NCBI GenBank assembly: GCA_019044685.2
Contig: JAGTXX020000004.1
Coordinates: 992,001 to 1,056,000 of the forward strand
Source: Nannochloris sp. 'desiccata'
Taxonomy: Eukaryota > Chlorophyta > Trebouxiophyceae > Chlorellales > Chlorellaceae
Direction: 5' to 3'
DNA: 64,000 nucleotides
The translations under genes and the position numbers were made by a program. The notes beneath the pieces are model-generated. The model was not told the DNA's origin. It was given only the letters and a program-made list of their open reading frames with translations, and searched no databases. Positions 22,043 to 31,191 of this stretch are shown one piece after another. The first letter of the stretch is position 1, and every line of letters starts with the position of its first letter.

Positions 22043-22239
22043 TCAAATTCACCCCTCTTCTCTACACTCCCTACCTCCCCCCCTCCCCATCATTTTAGCA
22101 GTTGAACATATGAATCATGAATTACAATAGCAAAAAGCCGTGAAAATTAACGAAAACTACTTGAACCTCGCATAACAACAAATAAGAGAGGTGATTCAAG
22201 ACGTGATTTGCAGCCTGATTTGCAACACCCTGATTTATC

Positions 22240-22266
22240 GCAAATCACCCCCGGTGTGAAAACCAC
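22240..22266 (-). repeat. Right terminal inverted repeat
   Basis: 27 bp ending GGTGTGAAAACCAC followed by TA. It is the reverse complement of the left repeat apart from a two-base G insertion. Confidence 0.85.
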
Positions 22267-22521
22267 TAATGATTTGTGGACGTTTTATTATGATCTTATT
22301 GCTAGTCTGGTTCCTAATTTATTATATATGCAACATTTAGAGTTGAATATTAGTTATAAGGCATCCCGGTTGTCTGTCGTTCTTACGAAAATAGTCATCT
22401 TCCCCACACAAAATTAAAACACATTCATAAGTAAACATCATCAGCTTGCTGGATTTTGACTTGTGTTCCTCAATCTTGAATACTACAATATACGGTCTAA
22501 GTGGAAATCGCCAGAAACAAT
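22267..22521. other. Intergenic gap between TIR element and GCK gene
   Basis: 255 bp of AT-rich sequence, probably promoter and 5' UTR of the GCK-domain gene. No coding potential recognised. Confidence 0.4.
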
Positions 22522-23284
22522 ATGGCAGGTAAGTGCTAGGAGTTGCATCACACCCATGCTTCTAAGATGCATTGCGTGGCTTTTTATTACTTATTGTCTT
22601 CATCAGCCACTAAAACCCCATTATCGCATAATACAGACAAAACTAAAGAAGATATCAGCAATACAGTGGCTACAGAGTCCCAAGAAGACCCACAACAGCA
22701 AGTTGAGACAGCGGGCAATGGTGACGACGAAGCTTTAAAAAACACTCCCTATGATGAACAAGATGAGAAGAAAGGAGACGAAGATGATGAGGAGGAAGAA
22801 ACCTGTGGATTTTGTATTTATATGAAGGGAGGAGGGTGCAAGGATGCTTTTAATGTAAGTCTGTTTATTTTTAGTGGACTGTCGGTTTTTGCCCTTTCAA
22901 GGTTTATTCTTTTTCTAAGTTGATTTTCCCAACTAATTGCAGGCATGGAGCAAGTGCGTAGATAGTGAAAGAGAAGCTGGAAATGACTTCACTGAAGAGT
23001 GCAAAGATGCGGTAAGTAAATCAAGAAACATTTATTGATTTCTGTCGATCAACAGCAACTAACTTTTCTTTTTCTTTTTGCCTTTTTTTTAATAGACATT
23101 AAGACTACGGGAATGCATGCTGGCTCATAAAGACTATTACGCACCGTTGTTAGAAGAGGAAGAAGCAGAGATGGAAGCGGCTAGAAAGACGGCAGCAGAA
23201 ACAGCAGCTGTGGCAGTTGAGCAACTGGGAGAAGCCAGAAGCGCTGCTGATGATGAAAAAGAGGATGAAAAGAAAGAAGGATAG
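22522..23284 (+). CDS. GCK-domain protein, four exons
   Basis: Predicted exons are 22522-22528 (only ATGGCAG), 22607-22854, 22943-23011 and 23096-23284, giving 170 residues. All introns have GTAAGT donors and Py-AG acceptors and join in frame. An acidic disordered N-terminus precedes a cysteine-patterned domain (ETCGFCIYMKGGGCKDAFN, then AWSKCVDSE, EECKDATLRLRECM). This is the arrangement of the GCK domain found in plants and algae, which resembles twin-CX9C-like mitochondrial helical hairpins. The tail is Glu/Ala-rich. Molecular role is unknown. A first coding exon of 7 nt is unusual and needs a transcript to confirm. Confidence 0.82.
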
Positions 23285-23435
23285 ATAAAATAGTTGCCCT
23301 GTTAGATTTCTTGTTGTTACAAAATTCTTTATTATCTATTCTGTTGTTCACTGCTATCTGTTACACAAGGTAGTTAAAAAAAGTTAAAAAAGTTGAATAG
23401 TGGATAGTATTCAACACGGCAGCAAAATATTATTA

Positions 23436-26400
23436 TTATCTTCTACCTCCACGATTGCCTCGACCACCGCCACCTCTACGGCCACCACCTCGGCCACCGC
23501 CACCACCACGGCCACCCCGATCTCCTCTACCACCACCGCGGCCTCGGCCGCGTTCTCCTCTACCACCACCACGGTGGCCACGACCACCGCCGCTACCGGC
23601 AGCACCGCCACCACGGCCACTACCTTGATTGGGCTGATTCTCATCATCGTCATCGCTACTCAGCTCATAGGCCATCAACTCGTCATCACCATACTCACCA
23701 TCCACCACAGCAGCAGCAGAAGCAGGAGCGACATTTTTACTTTGCCTCTTCTTTTGCTGTTTAGGCTTAGGAGCAACATCCTCTTCCTCTTCCTCACCGT
23801 CTACATTTTCTTCTTCTTCTTCAGCACGGCTACGTTTTTTTTCACTCTTTTTCTTTTTGCCAGGCAATATATCCCCCTTTGGTGCTTTATCCCATTCTCC
23901 AGCAGCACCATCAGCTTCGGCCAAACCAGCTTTAGCACTTCCAGGCAACTCACCTCCAATCTCAACTTCAAGAGCAGATCGGGCAGCCAACCGCTGACGA
24001 GCTCTGTCCCGTAAAGTGGCAGCATGTTGCACCACTGGAGCGGTGCCTTTGGTAGATTCTTTCCCCAAGAAATTAGCAACTTCACTCAAATCTTTAGGGC
24101 TAAACTCCACGTGATCACGTGCTTTGCCCACAAAAGAAATATTTCGTTCAATCGCATCTGCCAGCTGGCGTGCGCTTTTACGGAATCTCTCTACTGGAGT
24201 TGTCTTAGCATAGCGACGCAGCTGCGCTAATGGTAAATGTGCCAGTTCAGGGAATGAAACATGGCACGCCCATTGAGATAAATGATCAGCTAATAGCTCT
24301 AAAGCTTGCTCGACTATCTCTTCTTGATATGGTGCAGAGCGGGCGACGCTTTTGCCAGCTCGAAGTTGCAACAGCACTTCAGTCGGTTTGTCACCAGGAG
24401 CAGGTTTAGGTGCACGGGATAAATCACCCCATTGTAATATCTCTAGAACAAGAGGGGCAACAGGGACAAAGACGCCCGTAGCTTGGGCCAACCGGTTTAA
24501 AGCGCGAGCACAGCGAAGGCGCAAAGGGAAATAAGAAGGGGTAGGTACTAATCGTGCTGCACCAAGGAGTAATTGTACAGCAGGGTATACTAATGGCTTT
24601 AATTCAGTAGAATCAGAATGCGCTGCTAAAACTTTAGCCCACAGTTCCAGACAATTTAAAGTTTGCCAACAGTACACTTCACGATATGCTTCTTTCGATT
24701 TAGAAGTCAATGCTTGACGCAATAACAACGCCAATTGGCGGATAAATCCAAAGGCATGTTGATATGATGCTACAGGGTCAAGTCCATACAATTCTACAAC
24801 GCAAGCAGCCATAAAATTAATATGGGGCACTGATGCTGCATTCACGAATTTTGCATTGGAAGAATAGGCTCTGTAAACACCTTTAAGACAGGCATCAAGT
24901 GATGGTTGTGGTAATTTCATTGCCATAGAACGGACTAATAAGATTGCTTGTACTCTGGGTGCAGCGTCAGCTGAACCAAACAAGGTGAGCGCTGCTTTCA
25001 AAAGGCGACGTTGAAGTTTTGAGTAGGGCGCAAAGAAGATGGTTGAAGCACGGATACGGCGTAGAATGAACGCAAGCATAGATGGCTCAGTCATTTGACC
25101 TGTAAATTATAGAAATAGAACGCAAAGAAAAACATAGTTGATTTGTTTCAATGAAAATTAGAAAGGAAGAAAGCAAGAATGGTTGCGAGGGTTTTTGAAA
25201 AGCAAAAGGACAGATACGCTTCAGAGAATGTATTAATAATGCACAATCAAGAAATATAGAATTTCTTGGTGATATAAATCCATTGCACACTAAAAACTAA
25301 TAATAAAATATTACTTCTATTGGCTACACCGACTCCATGTTGTCCGAGGGATACTTGTCGACAAACAAGGATTTGACTTAAAGGTAGCCCTTTTTATAAA
25401 CAATTTATATAAAAATAGTTATAGAGGTTCATAAACTTACCAAGGAGATGTAATGTATTACCAATATAGCTCTTCACTAAAGGTTCTACTTTCTTCCATC
25501 TTGGTAATTTACCCAGTGCCAGCGCTTCAAAATTTTCTTCATTTTCAATACCGAGCATTCTTTTGAAAATTCCATCAGCTTCACGTAGAACAAACAGCAT
25601 CAGTTTATTGTATACAGCAGAGCTGCCAAGACGTAATGTAGCTTCGACTTCTTCTTCGCTGTCGCCATAATGGCAGGCAGAGCGGTAGGCTCGTAAAATA
25701 TTTCTCATTGCACCAAGAGCAGCATGTTGTTTAGCAGCAGCGCACCAAGTATCTACCATAGCTAAAGTAATAGTGCCTTTTTCTACAGAGGGAACGTCTG
25801 CCTTTGCTTTCTCAGCAACCTGTGCAGCAGCAGGCTTTTCTGCTTCTTCAAATTCTTCTTCTTCCTCTTCTTCTTCCTCTTCAGATTCTTCTTCTTCAGA
25901 TTCATCTCCAGCTCCAAAATCAAGTAATTCTTTATCTGTTGCAGCAAGATATTCATAAAATTCAGGATCTGCTTCCTTTAATTTCTCTAATTGAGCTTTG
26001 TGCGCAGCAATTTCATCTTTAAATCGAGCATTCTGAGCACCTATGCCATCACCATCACCTTCTTCTTCATCGTCACTTTCTTCCTCCTCCTCCTCCTCTT
26101 TTTCTTTACCAGTCGCAGCTTTGCCTACGCTTTTTGGTACAGCGGCAAGTTCCTCTTCGTCGGAATCAGAGAGATCCTCAAGGTCTGCTTTCTCTTCGCT
26201 ATCAAAATCGCTGCCTTCCTCTTCGTCACTACTAGAGCCGCCGCCTGCCGCATTGCCTCCGTTGAGATTGAGGAAATCTCCTGAGAGGAAATCGTCCATA
26301 CCAAGCTCAGCGACGTTCTGTAAGGTTTCCTCAGCGGTCTCATTATTATCGGCAGGAGCTGCATAGGAGAAAATGAAGTGAACAAGTGAGATTATTACTT

Positions 26401-26592
26401 TTTAAGCATCTCTAGAAAGACATAAGAACCCATTCTGAGCGCCGCCCAGTAAAGCGCGGTGTTGCACTATTCACCTCTACGCTCACCTGCGCGATCTCTG
26501 CTGCGATGGGCAACTGGCTTCTTCTTAAAGACTTGTTGCCCTGTTCCTTTTTTCTGCAGGAATTTCTTGGTTGACTTCTTTGCCTTTCCCAT
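23436..26592 (-). CDS. NOC2: Nucleolar complex protein 2 (NOC2) with C-terminal RGG tail, three exons
   Basis: Predicted exons are 26592-26487, 26358-25441 and 25099-23436, giving 895 residues. The start is basic (MGKAKKSTKKFLQKKGTG), followed by long acidic tracts. The NOC2 core contains TLAMVDTWCAA, YNKLMLFVLREADGIF, LKPLVYPAVQLLLGAARLVP and YFPLRLRCARALNRLAQATG, the signature of the family. NOC2 pairs with NOC1 and NOC3 during 60S pre-ribosome maturation and export from the nucleolus. After a KKRQSK-type basic/acidic region it ends in a long Gly/Arg-rich tail (bases about 23439-23640), not a usual part of NOC2 but common in other nucleolar proteins. The intron at 25100-25440 is 341 nt, the longest in the window. 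Confidence 0.9.
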
Positions 26593-26990
26593 TGCGATTA
26601 GTTATGCTTTGGATAATTGATTTTGTGTTATGAAGTGGTAAAAAGGGATCAGGGCTTGAAACTCCACAAACAATTTACTCAGTAAATTGAAATTTCAAGC
26701 ATGCATGAACCATAAAGTGCTCAATACAACACGTATCAGCTGGTTATTCCAATCTAAAATAATATATTATTGAATTAATATTGATCAAATCTTTGTTTGG
26801 GAGGTGAATTTTGGCCATTCTTGTTTTACTAAAGTTGCACAAAAATTCGTGAAGGATTATATGACAAGCCCACCTTCTATATCGCTCCAGGTTACATTTC
26901 ACCAGATACATTTGGTTTTAACTGCAGTTGCACCATTCTATTCCGTGAATGCATCATAACTACGTAGTTAATCGTCCTTGCAATCTTGCT
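26593..26990. other. Divergent intergenic region (NOC2 / phosphatase)
   Basis: 398 bp, AT-rich, between divergent start codons. No gene is supported. A short U6-snRNA-like match near 26838 was judged accidental. Confidence 0.4.
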
Positions 26991-28233
26991 ATGCCTTTAG
27001 CTTCGAGACTTCTCTGCTCTAGTGCCACAGCCAAAAGGTGCGTGCTTACTGCCTTTCATCATATTTGGTATACGTTACAGTGTGATCCAATGCAATATAA
27101 ACGGACTGCATCACTCCGATCCCGAAGGAAAAATAATGTTCAAGCTTTTTGCGGATCAGAAGATGCTGATGATCACTTCTATGCTCCTTCGTTATGTATG
27201 CAGATTATTTATCACAGGACAGCACCTCGACATCTCTAACTTAGCATTTACTTCTCGAAAACCCTTCTTCACCATGCCTATTACGAGAGCCATGTCATCG
27301 AGTGCAATCTCTGCCACCTCTGCTATTCTAAGCCAACTAGAAAATGTCTTGAATGCTCGAGATTTCGCATCAGCTACATCTAAAATTGCTCCAGGCCGTA
27401 TGTACCGTAGCGGCAACCCTGCAAACGGCTCTCTGAACGACGTGAAAACTCTACGCCTTGAACTCGGTATACAACAAATGTTAGATTTCCGCAGCTCTGA
27501 GGAACACCGAGAAGACAACAATGGCTGGTCTTTAATGCTTAGTAATGGAGATATCACGTGTTATGATGTAAATGGAAATGTGTCCTCTGTTGCTATTGAT
27601 AGGAATGCTGCGTTATCGGGGATTGATCTGCCTACCTGTGAACTTCACCGCCTTTCGCTCTTGGAACGAGATCGATTTATTAAAGCTTTGCTATGGAGAT
27701 TGCCTCCTTTGAAAGTAGCACAAGCTTTAGGGTACAAGCTCTTTGGATATGATGAAGAAATGCGTACTACGCTAGTCCCTGAAATCAATCGTGGTGGATT
27801 GCCTCTTGTTTATAAAATATTAATGGACACCGCTGCTGCAGATATTCGAAGAAGTTTAGAGCTGGTAGCTGATGGTGCTGAGAAACAGAGTCCACAGCTA
27901 ATTTTCTGTAGATTAGGGAAAGATCGTACGGGGTTAGTTTCTGCATTGATTTTAGCATGTTGTGGCGCCACTCGTGAAGAAATAATAGCCGACTATATAA
28001 AATCTGATGGAGTGGATCAAGTGGCGCTGGGCGGGTTGGAAAAAATGAAAGAAACGCAAGGAATGGACCAGCATTTATTTGCATCAGCACCTCCTGAAGC
28101 GATGGAAGAGTTGTTAGACTATGCTAGGAGTACCTATGGCGGAATGAAACAGTATATGAAGAGTATCGGCTTTGGGGAAGAGCAGCAAGAGAGATTGGCA
28201 AGGGCGTTGACAAGTGAGACTCTCTGGAAATAA
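26991..28233 (+). CDS. Tyrosine-phosphatase-like protein (CX5R), possible organelle leader
   Basis: The catalytic loop reads FCRLGKDRTG, the CX5R pocket of the atypical tyrosine phosphatase family that includes bacterial and plant 'tyrosine phosphatase 3' proteins. The His that usually precedes the Cys is Phe here. Upstream motifs RMYRSGNPANGS and LDFRSSEEH also fit that family. My preferred model is exon 1 26991-27037 (MPLASRLLCSSATAKR) joined across GTGCGT...TATGCAG to exon 2 27204-28233, 358 residues, with a basic leader suggesting mitochondrion or plastid. A simple alternative is a start at 27274 (MPITRAM) with no intron. Substrate is unknown: phosphoprotein, phosphoinositide or other phosphate esters are possible. 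Stop is TAA. Confidence 0.7.
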
Positions 28234-28441
28234 TTGCTATAAATAATTACTAACGACTTGATTCTTGTTCTGTCGTTTTGTCTCTTCTCTGTTTGAGTTT
28301 GTTTCAATTCATTGCTTTTTAAATCTTCTCGATTCGGTCAATCTGATTGTATGATTATAACTATACGAGTAATGAATCTGCAAATTTTGTAAATAACCCT
28401 ATTTTGTACCTTCAAAAATAGCTATTGAAATAGTCCTTGCT

Positions 28442-29498
28442 TCAAAACCCTGCAGCCCATCTACCTGTACGTTTCCACAGTTTCTTCACTATTTTAGGCC
28501 CTTTATACTTGGTGTTTCTCCCAGTTGCGTGCTTAATTGTATCTGTCATTGTATCCATCATTTCATCTAAAAAAGCAGCAGCAGTAGTAGAAGAGAAGAT
28601 AGAATTCGGCTGTGTGTTCTTCTTGGTCTTGTTCTTTAAAGCGTCTCTCCAGTTCTTTCCCTTGGATTTTAGTGAAGCTAAGCACGAATTTACTACGAGT
28701 AAAGCCTTACTTTTAGTAGTTGAAGGCTCTTTTAAGACAGAAGATGTTTGTTGTGAGCTACTAGTTTGCAAGTTTTGGTCTAGAGGAGAGGACGGCGGGG
28801 TTTTAGGGGTACAGGAAGAAAGAGGGAGACAGCTAGAAAATGCACGTCCAAGATTATTAATAGCAGTTGAAGCTACTCGTTTAACACGGTCAGACGGGCT
28901 TTCAAGGGAGGGTTGTTGCTCTTGAAGGGGTTCAGGCGCAGTGATGGTCAAAGGAGGACCTGGAAAAGAAGGTAGAGAAGTACAGCTAGCGGCAGGAGAG
29001 TCGGTTGCAGCTTCTGGTTGTTCTACTATTTTAGAGGATTTCTTAACATATACTAAACGCAGTTTAGTCTTAAGAGACCTCCAGCGAAAAACTTTGACTG
29101 TAGGCTTATGCCGCAGCTCTACTTTCTGAATCTCCGCAGCAAAAGAGGGAGTTGGCGCCAATGCTGTTTGAGGGACGGAGGTTGTTGGGCTAGGACGATG
29201 GGCTTTGACCGTAAAATCTTCATTTGGGTCTTTTTTGATATGACTATATAATACTTTGTTGGGCTTTGAAAGGCAATTTATGTTCTCTAGACTGCAAAGA
29301 TGATGATCAAAGAATTGGCAGTTGGGAGCAAAGATGAGCTGCAAACCTGCATATTTTACATTACGAGATGAGCGAAAAAATACGATACCTTGATTGGTGT
29401 GTATTTTTATTGGCAACCACTTTTCTCAAGGGTGCAACACAATCTGCCACCCGCCATTTGCCAATGAAGCCGCACAATCTCCGGGCACGTCCCATCAT
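28442..29498 (-). CDS. Unknown basic protein, two exons
   Basis: The 3' exon has no usable ATG near its start, so a spliced 5' exon is needed. The model is exon 1 29498-29389 (MMGRARRLCGFIGKWRV...) and exon 2 29291-28442, with phase matching, giving 319 residues. The leader is Arg-rich and non-acidic, like a mitochondrial presequence. A basic core follows (KVELRHKPTVKVFRWRSL), then a long Ser/Pro-rich disordered region, and a C-terminal helical stretch (FLDEMMDTMTDTIKHATG, KKLWKRTGRW). No known family recognised. It ends in TGA, the only apparently intact cellular gene here to do so. A different acceptor or start is possible. Confidence 0.5.
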
Positions 29499-29889
29499 TC
29501 AGCGTCCCTCCGTATTTATCTGGATAATGTATAGGCTATATACCGAGTAGAATAAAACAATAAGAGTCTTACGAAGTTGGGGTATTAAACTATTAATAGT
29601 AAGAAAAAGAAAGTAGTTGACCCTGACTCACTGAGTCAGGCCGAGCATAGTTGCAAACTATGAAGAGTTTTTCAGGGGAAAAATTGAGAGGAATAGGGAG
29701 CTTGAGAAGATTATACAAGAGGAAGTACCTTGTACCGAACATAATATATAGCTCGAAGATAGTTAATTGATAAGGCGTATTTTGAAAGCTCAAATAAAGG
29801 GCAGAGTTGGGCTTGAAGAAAAGAAAAAGAATATCTGGAAGTTTTTTTTTTGAAGTTCCAAGTAATTTATCCCGTCAGAAGTTTTGACT
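29499..29889. other. Intergenic region with a perfect bZIP-like palindrome
   Basis: 391 bp without a supported gene. At 29622-29640 it has a perfect 19-nt palindrome, CCTGACTCA-C-TGAGTCAGG, containing two TGACTCA (AP-1/Gcn4-type bZIP) sites. The rest is AT-rich. Confidence 0.45.
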
Positions 29890-30862
29890 TTAGGTAAGGG
29901 TACTATAAGCACTAAGAACGCATGCCCACATTAATGAAATACCAAACAAAAGTAAGCAGGTGAGTCGAACCCCAACACCTAGCGGCTCGTGCAGCAACAA
30001 ATTAAACAGCTCCTGTTTGCCATTTCTTTCTAATTCTCCAGCGTGCGTTTGTCTCAGAAATATCATTCGATTTTGTCGTTCAATACACCACGCCACCCAC
30101 CAGCATACCGCCAAAACAACTACTTCCGAGGTTAAATACACTAAGAAACATCGCTGTGGCGGCGATAATACATCGACAGCGAGCACTCGACTCCCCAATC
30201 CAAATGGATTTAACAGAGCTAAAACGTCCCAAAAATGAGCTGCAAGGTCTCCAGAACTTGAACACGTCGTCTGATGACTGCTGCATACCTTATATTGCTC
30301 GACAAGATGCCTTATAGACAGTAAAACGTTGAAGATAAACGAGTTTCCTATCAACAGCGGCATGCAAATTGTGGTTAAAATATTAGATAGCAAAGAAGAT
30401 CCAAAGATCGCAGTCATTATTGGGAACTTTTGAGTTGATCTAATAGAAGATGTTCTCATCAGCAAGAGAAAACTAGGCCAAAGCAGAGAACTTAATCGCC
30501 AGCAGACAGCAATTAAGTTGCGGTGGCGCTGGTAATTGACAGAGCGGAATCGCGACAAGAAGGAAATGCCAAAGCAGCTAGATAAGATGAAGGTTGCTTT
30601 CATATAAAAATGAGTGCTTAAACGACCCTGGCGATAGTTGGCCGTAAACTGCAGTTTTATTCATGATTTTTGGTGAGCTACTTTTAGCGGTCTGCGGCAA
30701 GTACACATGATATGTTGCATAGTCCTTTCTCTTTTTACTTACCCCTGCGGTCCAAAGACTGGCCTCAAGCAACATGCCCATCCAATCACTTTTAGCTCTG
30801 TTAGAGCTATAGTGGGCTGCATAGCCCCGTTCCAATTCGGGATTCTTAAAAAGAAGAGTCAT
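29890..30862 (-). CDS. Multi-pass membrane protein, unknown, two exons
   Basis: Exon 1 is 30862-30743 (40 codons) and exon 2 is 30648-29890; they join in phase 0 across GTAAGT...CTGCAG for 292 residues. The soluble N-terminus (MTLLFKNPELERGYAAHYSS) is followed by four to six hydrophobic segments: MKATFILSSCFGISFL, AVCWRLSSLLWPSFLLLM, FIFNVLLSI, YLTSEVVVLAVCWWVAW and LTCLLLFGISLMWACVL. No transporter signature or catalytic motif is recognised. The protein may be the membrane part of a lineage-specific family. Stop is TAA. Confidence 0.65.
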
Positions 30863-31191
30863 TAATTTGGATTATATTAAACGCCTTGCAAAGCCTCTAA
30901 CGATGGCGCTTGGCTCAGCATTATTCAATTTCGTTCCTTGATGTCAGATTTGAAATTTAATTACAGTATCTTAACTGAGCAAGATTTGGAAATGCGCCTT
31001 TTTTAGTTTAGTTGTTACATGTAACCCTTTAGATCTTATGGTTCTGTGGGTGTTCGTTGTCAACGAGTTGTGTTCGAAAATCAAAGTTTGAACTTCGAAG
31101 TGAGGAAAGGGGTTCATTTTAAGGGTCTAGGGTTCATTTCTGCAAATTTTTGTCGTTTTAATGTGCAATTTGATTCTGAATATAATCTATC
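30863..31191. other. Divergent intergenic region (membrane protein / RRP6L3-like)
   Basis: 329 bp between divergent start codons. AT-rich, no coding potential; presumed promoters. Confidence 0.4.

Larger units (their letters stand above)
21498..22266. mobile_element. TIR-bounded DNA element (769 bp), family unknown
   Basis: The ends are near-perfect inverted repeats: 21498-21522 and 22240-22266 share GTGGTTTTCACACCGGG and TGATTTGC, differing by two extra G at the right end. Each end is flanked directly by TA (21496-21497 and 22267-22268), consistent with a TA target-site duplication as in Tc1/mariner-like and some MITE families. TGATTTG-type motifs repeat about every 12 bp inside both ends (left at 21515, 21526, 21538 and 21550; right at 22192, 22204, 22216 and 22231). 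It sits 88 bp after the SET gene stop and 255 bp before the GCK gene start. No transposase is encoded, only a 103-residue ORF, so it is probably non-autonomous. Confidence 0.8.

Noticed and set aside
21498..22266. Assignment of the TIR element to the CACTA family
   Set aside because: CACTA appears only at the outer right edge in the wrong orientation (the left end reads TAGTG outward-in), and the flanks fit a 2-bp TA duplication instead.
23400..24014. 204-codon plus-strand ORF of Ser/Thr/Ala runs
   Set aside because: Exact antisense shadow of the NOC2 RGG and acidic tracts.
26835..26865. U6-snRNA-like string (GCACAAAAATTCGTGAAGGA)
   Set aside because: Only about 18 bases resemble the 3' part of U6. 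The upstream 80 bases have none of the conserved U6 core and there is no matching stem.
28437..28925. 162-codon plus-strand ORF opposite the unknown gene
   Set aside because: Arises opposite Ser/Pro-rich codons. The minus-strand reading has the better composition and a consistent splice model.
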